A stretch of DNA of 64,000 nt from Fen-1298 sp963833465 (GTDB lineage Bacteria > Bacteroidota > Ignavibacteria > UBA10030): positions 305,157 to 369,156 of the forward strand of contig CAWHXW010000002.1 in assembly GCA_963833465.1 (NCBI GenBank), written 5' to 3'. The notes under the pieces were generated by a model, which worked only from the letters and a program-made list of their open reading frames with translations, had not been told where the DNA came from and made no database searches. Below, one piece after another: positions 18,801-27,615 of this stretch; position 1 is the stretch's first letter; each line of letters begins with the position of its first letter. A program made the position numbers and the translations under genes.

Positions 18801-19745
18801 ATGAGTGAGCTGAAGATTTTTTCTGGACGAGCAAATCACCCGTTAGCTGAGAAAATTTGCGAGGAAGCAGGTGTTCCCCTTGGAGAAGCCGCAATACAAA
18901 CATTTAGCGATGGCGAACTTTGGGTCAAGTATATCGAGAACATTCGAGGCGACGATGTTTTTATCATCCAGCCAACACAACCGCCGGCAGAGAATTTGAT
19001 GGAGCTATTGATTATGCTCGACGCTGCAAAACGCGCATCAGCAAAACGTGTTACAGCGGTTATTCCCTATTTCGGATATGCACGTCAAGATAGAAAAGAC
19101 CAGCCGCGCGTGTCTATCAGCGCAAAGTTGATTGCAAATTTAATTACAAAAGCCGGTGCTGATCGTGTGATAACGATGGATTTGCATACAGCACAAATCC
19201 AAGGATTTTTTGATATCCCGATGGATCATTTATATTCATCTGCGGTACTAATTGAATGCTTTAAGAAGATGAATATTTCAAATTTTGCAGTTGCTTCTCC
19301 AGATGTCGGAAGTATAAAAATGGCGCGTTCCTATGCCAAACGGCTTGGTGCGGATTTGATTTTAATAGATAAACGCCGACCAAAACCGAACGAAGCAGAG
19401 ATAATGAATATTATCGGCAATGTCGAAGGAAAAACTATTCTTATTGTTGATGATTTAATCGATACAGGTGGAACATTTGTCAGTGCAGCGCAAGCATTGC
19501 GCAACAATGGAGCGAAGGAAATCTTCGGTGCTTGCACACATCCGGTTCTATCCGGTAATGCTTATAAAAGAATTGAAGAATCAGTAGTTAAAAAAGTTGT
19601 TGTTACAGATACACTTCCACTAAAACAAACTTGTGATAAAATTCAAATTCGCTCAATAGCGCACATTTTTGCGGAAGCGATTCTTCGAACACACCGGAAC
19701 GAATCCATCAGTTCACTATTTGATATTGATAAAGATAAGACTTAA
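18801..19745 (+). CDS. prs: Ribose-phosphate pyrophosphokinase
   Basis: Makes phosphoribosyl pyrophosphate from ribose 5-phosphate and ATP for nucleotide, histidine and tryptophan synthesis. It has the class I features: FSDGELWVK near the N-terminus, the ATP-site segment YFGYARQDRKDQPR, the metal/ribose segment DLHTAQIQGFF, and the PRPP-binding loop ILIVDDLIDTGGTF. 314 residues is the usual length. AGGAAG sits 5 bases before the ATG. The order prs-rplY-pth is a common bacterial arrangement and supports all three calls. Confidence 0.97.
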   Translation: MSELKIFSGRANHPLAEKICEEAGVPLGEAAIQTFSDGELWVKYIENIRGDDVFIIQPTQPPAENLMELLIMLDAAKRASAKRVTAVIPYFGYARQDRKDQPRVSISAKLIANLITKAGADRVITMDLHTAQIQGFFDIPMDHLYSSAVLIECFKKMNISNFAVASPDVGSIKMARSYAKRLGADLILIDKRRPKPNEAEIMNIIGNVEGKTILIVDDLIDTGGTFVSAAQALRNNGAKEIFGACTHPVLSGNAYKRIEESVVKKVVVTDTLPLKQTCDKIQIRSIAHIFAEAILRTHRNESISSLFDIDKDKT

Positions 19746-19759
19746 CAAGGAGATATACG

Positions 19760-20473
19760 ATGTCTGAAATAACGCTAATGGCTGAAATTCGAAAATACGT
19801 TGGCAAGCATGTCCATGCTATCCGTAAAACAGGCAATGTGCCTGGCATATATTATGGGCATGGCCAGCAAAACATTCCCGTGTCGCTGCCGGCACCAGCA
19901 CTTGCACCTTTGTACACAACTTCAGAAACACACGTTATCAATTTAAAACTTGATGATGGTTCATCTCACTTATGTGTTTTAAGAGATGTGCAGCTGGATC
20001 CGGTTACTGAGAAACCTGTACACTTCGATCTGTTTGGATTGAATGAGAATGAAAAGCTCAATATCGAGATTCCTGTGAAGCTGACCGGCGGTATTCCAAA
20101 AGGTGTTCGCGAAGGTGGAATTTTACAGCACGTTTTACACAAATTGAAAGTTTCCTGTTTGCCAAAACATATCCCTGATCATATCGAAATTAACGTGGAA
20201 GAATTGTCTATTAACCATTCCGTTCACGTGAAAGATTTATCAATTCCAAATGTTACAATTATGGAAAACGCGACCAGCACGATTGTTGCTGTTGTTCCGC
20301 CTGTGGTAGTGAAAGAACCGGAACCGGCTGCTGCTGCCGCTGTACCGACTGCCGAAGCGCCTGCTGAACCTGAAGTTATTTCTAAGGGCAAGAAGGTTGA
20401 AGAAGGCGTAGAAGAAACAGACGAAAAAAAGAAACTTGAAGAAAAAAAGAAAACAGAAGAAAAGAAAAAATAA
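19760..20473 (+). CDS. rplY: 50S ribosomal protein bL25 (CTC form)
   Basis: Binds 5S rRNA in the large subunit. The N-terminal L25 fold (about 1-95) includes RKTGNVPGIYYGHG and DVQLDPVTEKPVHFDLF, and the C-terminal TL5/CTC beta domain (about 95-185) includes IPVKLTGGIPKGVREGGIL. A low-complexity Ala/Pro then Glu/Lys tail occupies about 190-237, longer than most relatives. AAGGAG stands 8 bases before the ATG, one of the strongest ribosome-binding sites in the window. Only 14 bases separate it from prs. Confidence 0.95.
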   Translation: MSEITLMAEIRKYVGKHVHAIRKTGNVPGIYYGHGQQNIPVSLPAPALAPLYTTSETHVINLKLDDGSSHLCVLRDVQLDPVTEKPVHFDLFGLNENEKLNIEIPVKLTGGIPKGVREGGILQHVLHKLKVSCLPKHIPDHIEINVEELSINHSVHVKDLSIPNVTIMENATSTIVAVVPPVVVKEPEPAAAAAVPTAEAPAEPEVISKGKKVEEGVEETDEKKKLEEKKKTEEKKK

Positions 20474-20494
20474 TTTTTTGTTAATTAATATTAT

Positions 20495-21088
20495 ATGTAC
20501 TTAATTGTCGGATTGGGAAATCCAGGAAACGAATATGTCCGAACAAGACATAATTTGGGTTTTCTTGTTGCCGATTCACTTGCAGCATCAATGGATAAAT
20601 CATTTAGTGCTGGCAAGGGCGAGTTTTGGTTTGCACAATGTTCTTTGAATACGATTAATGTCACTGTTTTGAAACCGGCAACGTACATGAATAACAGTGG
20701 AATCGCTGTACGTGAATTTCTTGAGCAAAGTCAAATCCCAATAGAAAATATTTTAATAGTCTGTGATGATTTTCAATTGCCGATAGGAACAATTCGATTG
20801 CGAAAATATGGTTCTGATAACGGCCACAAAGGATTGTCTTCTATTATTTATCATTTACAGACAGATCAATTTGCAAGATTACGATGTGGAATTGCTTCGA
20901 CAAGTATGCCGTCAGAGAAATCGAATATGAAAGATTTCGTGTTAGATAATTTTCCGGAGTCAGAATTAAAAACACTGGAGATTATGGTAGCGTGTGCTCG
21001 AGACGTTTGCAAATCCTTTGTTCTAGATGGTATTGACCAAGCAATGAATAAGTTTAATACTAAACAATCTGAAGAATTATTTACTTAA
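20495..21088 (+). CDS. pth: Peptidyl-tRNA hydrolase
   Basis: Releases tRNA from peptidyl-tRNAs that drop off the ribosome. GLGNPGNEYVRTRHNLGF contains the catalytic His, YMNNSG the substrate-binding Asn, CDDFQLPIG the supporting Asp, and DNGHKGLSSI the second conserved Asn/His. 197 residues is normal. The start is the ATG 21 bases after the bL25 stop; no clear Shine-Dalgarno site precedes it, so translation may be coupled or SD-independent. It shares the operon with prs and rplY. Confidence 0.96.
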   Translation: MYLIVGLGNPGNEYVRTRHNLGFLVADSLAASMDKSFSAGKGEFWFAQCSLNTINVTVLKPATYMNNSGIAVREFLEQSQIPIENILIVCDDFQLPIGTIRLRKYGSDNGHKGLSSIIYHLQTDQFARLRCGIASTSMPSEKSNMKDFVLDNFPESELKTLEIMVACARDVCKSFVLDGIDQAMNKFNTKQSEELFT

Positions 21089-21165
21089 ATAACCCTGCCC
21101 TTTCATTTGAAAACTAATTTCAAATCGAAGTGCCTATTCATCACATGTCCAAAGGGAATATATCT

Positions 21166-21630
21166 ATGGAAAAAAAGAAAAACATCTATGAGGCCACGTT
21201 TATTGTGAACGCTAGTCTTGACGACCCTCAGATCGATGCTGTAATCGATAAGGTGCAAGAAGTTATCACAAAAAACAACGGCGAGATCATGGAATTAGCA
21301 AAATGGGGACGCAAGCGATTTGCTTATCCCATAAAAAAGAAAAATAACGGTTTTTATGTTGTCCTTGAGTTCAAGTCTTCTGGCGATCTCATTGCACGTC
21401 TTGAACGACACTTCCTGCTTGAAGAAAATATTATCCGGTTTTTGATCATAGGGTTAGATAAAAAAGCGCTGCAAGCCCGTATATCCGGGAACGATTTAAT
21501 GAAACTATCGGCGCCAGCAAGTTTATCCGCGGGTGGTTCGCCGCTTATTGCGGCTATTCCCATTTCGGATCCCGATGTCTCTGCTTCTTCAGAAAATCCA
21601 ATAGATTTTACAACCCCAAATGAAATTTGA
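21166..21630 (+). CDS. rpsF: 30S ribosomal protein bS6
   Basis: A 154-residue bS6 that pairs with bS18 on the 30S platform. The fold is seen in YEATFIVNASLDDPQID, AKWGRKRFAYPIKKKNNGFYVV and LERHFLLEENIIRFL. I chose the ATG at 21166 (MEKKKNIYEATF) because AGGG lies about 10 bases upstream; a frame-open ATG at 21130 adds 12 residues that no relative would have. The C-terminal 55 residues (after about 100) are a Ser/Pro/Ala-rich extension. An ssb gene, often between rpsF and rpsR, is absent here. Confidence 0.95.
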   Translation: MEKKKNIYEATFIVNASLDDPQIDAVIDKVQEVITKNNGEIMELAKWGRKRFAYPIKKKNNGFYVVLEFKSSGDLIARLERHFLLEENIIRFLIIGLDKKALQARISGNDLMKLSAPASLSAGGSPLIAAIPISDPDVSASSENPIDFTTPNEI

Positions 21631-21664
21631 TTCTCACGAAGGAAAATAAAGAAGGATAAAAATA

Positions 21665-22030
21665 ATGGCAATATCATCTCAGTCGAAAACAACAGGTTCG
21701 CGAGGACATCAACAAAGAGGTTCGCAAGGAGGACCACAACACGGAGGAGCCGGCGGATATAGAAGAGATTCCTCTCCAAACGGACAACGGTCAACTAATC
21801 GTCAACAGCAGCAACGAAAAAAACGAACATGCAGATTTTGTGATTCAAAAGATGTTTATATCGATTATAAAAATGAGAAACGCCTTCAGCGCTTCGTTTC
21901 CGAACAGGGAAAAATTATCCCGCGCCGTATAACTGGTACGTGCGCACATCATCAACGCCAGCTTGTCACAGCAATCAAACGTGCACGGCATTTAGCTTTG
22001 ATTTCATTCGTTAATGAAGCTGTAAGTTAA
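21665..22030 (+). CDS. rpsR: 30S ribosomal protein bS18 with long N-terminal extension
   Basis: The last 75 residues are bS18: KKRTCRFCDSKDVYIDYKN, then RFVSEQGKIIPRRITGTCA and a C-terminal HQRQLVTAIKRARHLALI helix, which contact bS6 and 16S rRNA. Residues 1-50 are a Gln/Gly/Ser/Arg-rich, probably disordered extension, making 121 residues against the usual 75-90. The pair CRFC with GTC-AHH keeps zinc-site-like residues. GAAGG lies 7 bases before the ATG. It sits between rpsF and rplI as in most bacteria. Confidence 0.95.
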   Translation: MAISSQSKTTGSRGHQQRGSQGGPQHGGAGGYRRDSSPNGQRSTNRQQQQRKKRTCRFCDSKDVYIDYKNEKRLQRFVSEQGKIIPRRITGTCAHHQRQLVTAIKRARHLALISFVNEAVS

Positions 22031-22067
22031 GCGATTCTCTTTAATATTTTTTGTAAAAGGAGTTTTT

Positions 22068-22511
22068 ATGAAAGTGATTTTAAGAAAAGATTCTGAAAAG
22101 CTTGGTCACGTCAATGAAGTAGTCTCGGTCAAAGATGGATACGCTCGAAATTATCTAATTCCTCGGGGGATTGCGTACGAAGCGACCGACGGCGGTATTC
22201 GACAATTGGAAGAAGAAAACAAACAACAATTGCGGCGTGTCGACAAGGAGCATGGTCAAGCAATAGCTTTGGCTGCAACGCTCGACAAAATCTCTGTCAC
22301 AATTAAGATGAAAGTCGGTGAAGAAGAAAAACTTTTTGGTTCCGTTACGGCTCAAATGATAGCTGATGCCCTTATCGAAAAAGAAATCAAACTGGATAAA
22401 CGGCAGATAGAACTTGAAGAACCGATCAAAGCTCTCGGCATCTACGATATTCCAATCAAACTTGCTGCCGGTGTAATTGGTAAAATAAAGGTATGGATTG
22501 TAAGAGAATAA
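22068..22511 (+). CDS. rplI: 50S ribosomal protein bL9
   Basis: A 147-residue large-subunit protein with the N-terminal 23S-rRNA-binding domain (MKVILRKDSEKLGHVNEVVSVKDGYARNYLIP is the family hallmark, residues 1-32), the long connecting helix (about 40-75) and the C-terminal domain (GSVTAQMIADAL, LEEPIKALGIYDIPIKL). AAAAGGAG precedes the ATG at 6 bases. It closes the rpsF-rpsR-rplI operon; a strong intrinsic terminator follows 35 bases later. Confidence 0.97.
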   Translation: MKVILRKDSEKLGHVNEVVSVKDGYARNYLIPRGIAYEATDGGIRQLEEENKQQLRRVDKEHGQAIALAATLDKISVTIKMKVGEEEKLFGSVTAQMIADALIEKEIKLDKRQIELEEPIKALGIYDIPIKLAAGVIGKIKVWIVRE

Positions 22512-22545
22512 TAAAGCGTTTCGTTTCAGTTATTGTTAGTAGAAG

Positions 22546-22576
22546 AAAAAAGGCAGCATAATACGCTGCCTTTTTT
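22546..22576 (+). terminator. Intrinsic terminator after rplI
   Basis: The arms ggcagc and gctgcc pair around a 7-base loop, with an A6 run before and a T6 run after, so the A and T runs extend the stem to 12 bp. It is a textbook rho-independent terminator closing the ribosomal operon and can also work on the minus strand. Confidence 0.92.
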
Positions 22577-22698
22577 CTTAACCAAATTGGGATTTATTTT
22601 AGTTATTTTAGTGTTTACAAAATAGAGATTGATAAATTTAAAACTGTTATATTAAGCGTTTTAATTTATTGGTTTATAGTATATCAGAAAGAAATCTC

Positions 22699-24543
22699 AT
22701 GGCAGAAAAAACACATCAGCACCTTGATGAAGTTACGATTCGTTTCGCTGGAGACTCTGGCGACGGAATGCAGCTAACCGGCTCTCAGTTCACTAACACT
22801 GCCGCTTTTATTGGCAATGATTTAAGCACGCTGCCTGATTATCCAGCAGAAATTCGTGCACCACAGGGAACCACTAATGGTGTAAGCGGATTTCAAATCC
22901 ATTTTGGAAGCGTCGAGATAAACACTCCCGGAGATTTCTGTGATGTACTTGTAGCGATGAATGCCGCTGCACTTAAAGTCAATCTCCCTTGGCTTGTTAA
23001 AGGTGGTTCCATCATAGCAAATGTAGATGGTTTCAACGATAAAAATTTGAAGCTTGCCAAATATTCAACCAATCCTCTAAAAGATGGTTCTCTTTCTGAA
23101 TATCAATTATATGAAGTCGATATCACAAAATTGACTACCATTGCACTTCAAGAAATGAACCTTTCCAACAAACTGGTCGATCGGTCTAAAAACTTTTTTG
23201 CATTAGGTATGATGTATTGGATGTACAATCTTCCTCTCGAAACGACACTTAAGTGGATCTCTGAAAAGTTCAAACTTAAACCAGACGTTCGGGATGCTAA
23301 TATACGCGTATTGAAAGCAGGATGGAATTACGGCGAGACGACAGAAATCTTTAAAGTCCGATATCAAGTTGCATCGGCAAAACTTGCCCCAGGAAATTAC
23401 CGCAACATCACTGGTAATCAGGCTGCTGCTTGGGGATTGATGACTGCAGCAAAAAAAGCAAAGCTCGATCTTTTTCTCGGCAGTTATCCAATCACACCTG
23501 CGAGTGAAATTCTACAGGAACTTTCCATACATAAAAATTTCGGCGTGAAAACTTTCCAGGCGGAAGATGAAATTGCCGGAATTACATCTGCCATTGGCGC
23601 ATCTTTTGCCGGCGCATTGGGTACAACTACAACAAGCGGACCCGGGCTTTCACTAAAAACTGAAGCTCTAGGACTTGCAGTGATGGTAGAACTGCCGCTT
23701 GTTGTTGTGGACGTGCAACGCGGCGGACCAAGCACCGGTCTGCCAACAAAGACAGAACAAGCAGACTTGCTTCAAGTCGTTTATGGGCGCAACGGCGAAG
23801 CGCCGCTGCCAGTGATCGCCGCCGCTACACCAGCGGATTGTTTTAATGCCGTATTTGAATCTGCGCGTATTGCAATTAAATTTATGACTCCTGTTGTTTG
23901 TTTAACAGACGGTTATCTGGCCAACGGCTCTGAACCATGGCTAATTCCAAATTACAATAATCTTCCTGATATTTCTAATAATTTCATAACTAATCCCGAA
24001 GGATTTTCCCCTTACGTGCGAGACAAGGTGACTCTCGCACGGCCATGGGCAATTCCCGGCTCACCCGGACTTGAACACCGAATTGGCGGTTTAGAAAAAC
24101 AGAATATTACTGGAAATATAGATTACTCACCTATTAATCATGATCTTATGGTTCACCTCCGAGCAGAAAAAATTGCCCGCATTGAAAACGATATCCCATC
24201 AGCAGAAATTGAAGGCGATCAACAAGGCAAGCTGTTAGTTGTCGGCTGGGGGAGCACATATGGGGCGATCAGAACAGCAGTGCAGCGACATCGCTTAAAA
24301 GGACATTCAGTTTCACATTTGCACATTCGGTATATCAACCCTATGCAAAAAAATGTAGGTGAAATATTATCTCGATTCAAAACTATTTTAGTTCCCGAAT
24401 TAAACTTAGGTCAACTTATCAAAATCTTGAGATCTAATTATCTTGTGCCTGCAATTGGATTCAATAAAATAAAAGGATTGCCATTCCAAGCAGAAGAAAT
24501 AGAAATGAAAATTGAAGAAGTTTTACAAGGAGATAATTCATGA
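22699..24543 (+). CDS. korA: 2-oxoacid:ferredoxin oxidoreductase, alpha subunit with fused gamma domain (2-oxoglutarate type)
   Basis: With KorB it converts 2-oxoglutarate and CoA to succinyl-CoA with reduction of ferredoxin, or the reverse. The gamma domain comes first (about 1-190, RFAGDSGDGMQLTG at 15-28); the alpha domain starts near 236 (GNQAAAWGLMTAAKKA, GSYPITPASEIL) and has the TTTSGPGLSLKTEA and QRGGPSTGLPTKTEQ segments. Fused gamma-alpha order is usual for the two-subunit enzymes. I chose the ATG at 22699 (MAEKTHQH); a TTG at 22669 would add ten unlikely residues. The stop overlaps korB by 4 bases. The 2-oxoglutarate preference is inferred from overall similarity and from sucD in the same window. 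Confidence 0.93.
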   Translation: MAEKTHQHLDEVTIRFAGDSGDGMQLTGSQFTNTAAFIGNDLSTLPDYPAEIRAPQGTTNGVSGFQIHFGSVEINTPGDFCDVLVAMNAAALKVNLPWLVKGGSIIANVDGFNDKNLKLAKYSTNPLKDGSLSEYQLYEVDITKLTTIALQEMNLSNKLVDRSKNFFALGMMYWMYNLPLETTLKWISEKFKLKPDVRDANIRVLKAGWNYGETTEIFKVRYQVASAKLAPGNYRNITGNQAAAWGLMTAAKKAKLDLFLGSYPITPASEILQELSIHKNFGVKTFQAEDEIAGITSAIGASFAGALGTTTTSGPGLSLKTEALGLAVMVELPLVVVDVQRGGPSTGLPTKTEQADLLQVVYGRNGEAPLPVIAAATPADCFNAVFESARIAIKFMTPVVCLTDGYLANGSEPWLIPNYNNLPDISNNFITNPEGFSPYVRDKVTLARPWAIPGSPGLEHRIGGLEKQNITGNIDYSPINHDLMVHLRAEKIARIENDIPSAEIEGDQQGKLLVVGWGSTYGAIRTAVQRHRLKGHSVSHLHIRYINPMQKNVGEILSRFKTILVPELNLGQLIKILRSNYLVPAIGFNKIKGLPFQAEEIEMKIEEVLQGDNS

Positions 24544-25592
24544 CCGCTTTTATTAAAAATATCTCTGAACAAACAACGCCTTTCAGAAGTTCTAAATTCA
24601 CTTCAAAGGACTTTCAGAGCGATCAAGAAGTTAGATGGTGCCCAGGATGCGGTGACTATTCGATCCTTGCTCAGGCACAGCGTATAATGCCGGATTTGGG
24701 TCTTCCAAAACATAATATAGTTTTTGTCTCCGGTATCGGCTGCTCAAGTCGATTCCCTTATTATATGAATACCTACGGTTTCCATGGAATTCATGGACGG
24801 GCTACATCAATTGCAACCGGTATAAAACTCGCGCGGCCAGATCTTTCCGTCTGGGTAGTTACTGGAGACGGTGATGGTATGAGTATCGGCGGCAATCATT
24901 TGATTCACTTGCTTCGCCGTAACATCGATATCAATGTTCTCTTATTCAATAATCAGATTTATGGGTTGACTAAAGGACAATACTCGCCAACTTCAGAAAA
25001 AGGAAAGATTACAAAATCCACTCCGTTCGGTTCAATAGATTATCCATTCAACCCGATATCACTTGCTCTTGGCGCTAGTGCAACTTTCGCTGCACGAACA
25101 ATTGATCGAGACCAGAAGCAGCTGCAATTGGTTTTAAAACGCGCTGCGGAACATATTGGAACTTCGTTTATTGAAATTTACCAAAATTGTAACGTCTTTA
25201 ACGACGGGGCTTTCGCTCAATTCACAGATAAGGATACAAAAGACGACAATGTAGTTTTTCTTGAACATGGAAAGCCGCTTATCTTCGGTAAAGAGAAAGA
25301 CAAAGGTATTAGATTGAATGGATTTACTCCTGAAGTCATCTCGCTTAAAGATAGTAAATATTCGATCGATGACTTGCTTGTGCACGATGAGAACGATACA
25401 ACACTTTCATTTATTCTTGCAGATATGACTTATCACTCGCATTTGCCCCGACCAATGGGTGTTTTTCTTTCAATTGAACGGCCGACTTACGAAACTGAAA
25501 TGCAACAACAAATTGAATTCTCAAAAGAGAAAAAAGGCGAAGGAAATATAGAAGCGCTTTTAAATTCCGGCGAGACTTGGACAATTCAATAA
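24540..25592 (+). CDS. korB: 2-oxoacid:ferredoxin oxidoreductase, beta subunit
   Basis: The thiamine-diphosphate subunit. WCPGCGDYS (Cys near 35 and 38) and IGCSS supply [4Fe-4S] ligands together with a later Cys in YQNCNVFNDGAF; the TPP-magnesium motif is GDGDGMSIGGNH near 109-120 followed by NNQIYGLTKGQ. 350 residues is typical of KorB, longer than the short archaeal forms. The start ATG overlaps the korA stop (ATGA), so the subunits are translated together. A terminator follows 20 bases after the stop. Confidence 0.95.
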   Translation: MTAFIKNISEQTTPFRSSKFTSKDFQSDQEVRWCPGCGDYSILAQAQRIMPDLGLPKHNIVFVSGIGCSSRFPYYMNTYGFHGIHGRATSIATGIKLARPDLSVWVVTGDGDGMSIGGNHLIHLLRRNIDINVLLFNNQIYGLTKGQYSPTSEKGKITKSTPFGSIDYPFNPISLALGASATFAARTIDRDQKQLQLVLKRAAEHIGTSFIEIYQNCNVFNDGAFAQFTDKDTKDDNVVFLEHGKPLIFGKEKDKGIRLNGFTPEVISLKDSKYSIDDLLVHDENDTTLSFILADMTYHSHLPRPMGVFLSIERPTYETEMQQQIEFSKEKKGEGNIEALLNSGETWTIQ

Positions 25593-25611
25593 TATTTTAT
25601 ATTTTATATTG

Positions 25612-25647
25612 AAAAGTGTGGTTTCACGGAAGAGATCACACTTTTTT
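25612..25647 (+). terminator. Intrinsic terminator after korB
   Basis: The arms aaaagtgtg (25612-25620) and cacactttt (25637-25645) pair perfectly around a 16-base loop, and the 3' arm continues as a T run of six. It separates korAB from nrnA. Confidence 0.85.
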
Positions 25648-25683
25648 CCTGTCACTATGGATTTAAAATAATAGGTATTTACT

Positions 25684-26679
25684 TTGCCATCTCAATTTGA
25701 GTTATTCCGGACAATTATCGAGTCGCATACACGTTTTGTACTGACAACACATGTCAATCCGGATGGTGATGGCCTCGGCACTGAAGTCGCTCTAGCCATT
25801 TATCTTCAGAAGCAAAAAAAACAAGCAACTATTTTAAATTATAGCGCAACTCCTAATAATTATTTATTCCTTGCGCAGTTTCATCCTATTCTTCAATTTG
25901 ATTCGACCCTGCATGCAGAAATTATAAAAGATGCTGAAGTAATTATTGTTTTGGATACAAATCATCCAGATAGATTAATGACGATGAAGCCGGACCTTTT
26001 ATCGAGCCAAGCTATCAAAATCTGCATCGATCATCATATTGAGCCGGAAGAATTTGCCGATCTCTACATCTTGGACGAATCATCCACAGCTACAGGAGAA
26101 ATTGTCTACCGGCTTTTAAATTATTTGACAGGCCGTAATATCGAACGTGAAACAGCTGTTGCTCTATATACGGCGATTATGACCGACACCGGATCATTCC
26201 GTTATCCAAAAACTGATCCTGAGACACATAAAATTATTGCACATCTTATTCAAATAGGGGCAGATCCAGTTGCCATTTACGAGCACGTCTATGAACGCAA
26301 TTCTATCAATAGTGTACGTTTAATGGGATTAGCAATAGCAAATATGCAAATTACGCATAATGGAAAAATTGCCTACATTGTTCTTATTCGCGAATTGTTT
26401 GATATGACCAGCACAACGGAAGTTGATGCTGATAATATTGTGCCGTTCACTTTGACAATTGATGGAGTTCAGATTGGATTGTTGTTTTCAGAGATGGACG
26501 GAATAGTAAAAGTAAGTTTCCGTTCCAAAGGCGATATCTGGATTAATGAGCTAGCGAAAGAATTTGGCGGCAACGGACACAAAAACGCTGCTGGCGCACG
26601 AATACCAAACGCACAATTGGATGAAATTGTTTCACAGGTGCTCGAGCATGCTGGAGCATATATTATTGAAAAGAAATAG
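25684..26679 (+). CDS. nrnA: DHH-family nanoRNase / pAp phosphatase
   Basis: Degrades very short RNAs and may dephosphorylate 3'-phosphoadenosine 5'-phosphate. The DHH domain has HVNPDGDGLGTEVAL near 22-36, LDTNHPDR near 98 and DHH near 116; the DHHA1 domain ends with the GGNGHKNAAGA substrate motif near 293-303. 331 residues is normal for NrnA. The start is TTG at 25684, with AGG 8 bases upstream and no nearby in-frame ATG that would preserve the family N-terminus. A bidirectional terminator follows. Confidence 0.93.
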   Translation: MPSQFELFRTIIESHTRFVLTTHVNPDGDGLGTEVALAIYLQKQKKQATILNYSATPNNYLFLAQFHPILQFDSTLHAEIIKDAEVIIVLDTNHPDRLMTMKPDLLSSQAIKICIDHHIEPEEFADLYILDESSTATGEIVYRLLNYLTGRNIERETAVALYTAIMTDTGSFRYPKTDPETHKIIAHLIQIGADPVAIYEHVYERNSINSVRLMGLAIANMQITHNGKIAYIVLIRELFDMTSTTEVDADNIVPFTLTIDGVQIGLLFSEMDGIVKVSFRSKGDIWINELAKEFGGNGHKNAAGARIPNAQLDEIVSQVLEHAGAYIIEKK

Positions 26680-26701
26680 TAGAGTCTGCGCTGAAAAAAA
26701 A

Positions 26702-26730
26702 GCGCTTCCTGATTTAGGAAGCGCCTTTCT
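26702..26730. terminator. Terminator after nrnA (possibly bidirectional)
   Basis: The arms gcgcttcct (26702-26710) and aggaagcgc (26716-26724) pair perfectly around a 5-base loop, followed by ctttct and preceded by eight A residues, so it could serve both nrnA and the convergent pilin-like operon. Confidence 0.85.
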
Positions 26731-26833
26731 CATTACAATTAAATTTAATTTCCCTTTATTACAAATTAGAGACCATTAAATCCAAATATTTGATTATATA
26801 TACCTTTATCAGAAATTGTCTCGTACCAATTCT

Positions 26834-27538
26834 TTACACTAAAATTACTTGTCTTTGGGTAACCCGCAGGCGGCGAGATGGCTTGCTGTTGAAATCTTTG
26901 ATCGTAATCATAATTTTTCTGGAACCGGATGAAAGAGTGCCAGAACCGGTAAAAGTACCGACAGGCTGCCGATTTTTTGCTTGTAATGCACCGACAAGGT
27001 AGATTGACCCATCTGCTCCCCGTGAATCATAATTTTCTGCTGTGAAGCCACCGTTTAAACAAAAAATAGATGCATCTATCGTGATACCACTATTGTTGAC
27101 AGAAGACATTGGATTTCCAGTAACCGGGTTTATAGGTTTGTCCGTTATTATAACACTGTTATCAGAGACAATTCCTAATTCGGATGTGCATGCAGCATTA
27201 ATATTCCCATTAATATTTGGCGGTGTCTGCCCTTGTTTATTAGTTCCTGAAATTGCACTTGGATTTCCATAGGCAATTGATGAATCAAGATAAACATTGC
27301 TCTTGCCGCTTCCTGGAGGATTATCTACGCAACCAATCGTTGCGGTTCCATTCAAGACTCCTTGCACATGAACCGGCATATTCTCAGCAAGTATGACGCC
27401 ATTTGGTGCCATAGCCGCAACATTTGGGTACACTGTTGTTGTCGGCGATACTGTCACTGTGGAGCACGCTTTTAGTCGCTGTATATACGGTAGCAGCAAC
27501 TTGACCTGTAACATAAAATTCAAGATTAAGTTGTACAT
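26834..27538 (-). pseudogene. Pilin-like/DUF4900-type envelope protein, C-terminal fragment (after second frameshift)
   Basis: The third reading frame of one broken gene whose first part is at 27616-28257. Genuine coding here begins near 27470 with ACSTVTVSPTTTVYPN, and the apparent start before that is a shadow. The sequence is rich in Asn, Gly, Ser and Thr with alternating strands and contains GIVSDNSVIITDK and GSIYLVGALQAKNRQ, as expected of a beta-helical or beta-sandwich surface domain. It ends in a basic tail (SKPSRRLRVTQRQ). A one-base loss near 27465-27472 joins it to the middle fragment. The full protein would be about 470 residues. Function unknown; resemblance to DUF4900-type proteins is from memory. 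Confidence 0.6.
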
Positions 27539-27614
27539 TTTGAGGATAAGTACCGGTATTTCCTACTAAATCATATCCTCCATTAGACCCTGTGGTTCTG
27601 CCTAATGTTTTCAC
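27384..27614 (-). pseudogene. Pilin-like/DUF4900-type envelope protein, middle fragment
   Basis: The short middle reading frame of the same broken gene. The real coding stretch runs from about 27628 (AQVGTDVKTLGRTTG) to about 27468 (VYTATKS); the remainder to the stop is out of frame. Two single-base losses, near 27627 and near 27468, are needed to make one continuous gene. It has the same Gly/Asn-rich strand composition as its neighbours, supporting that the three parts belong together. Confidence 0.55.
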
Positions 27615-27615
27615 A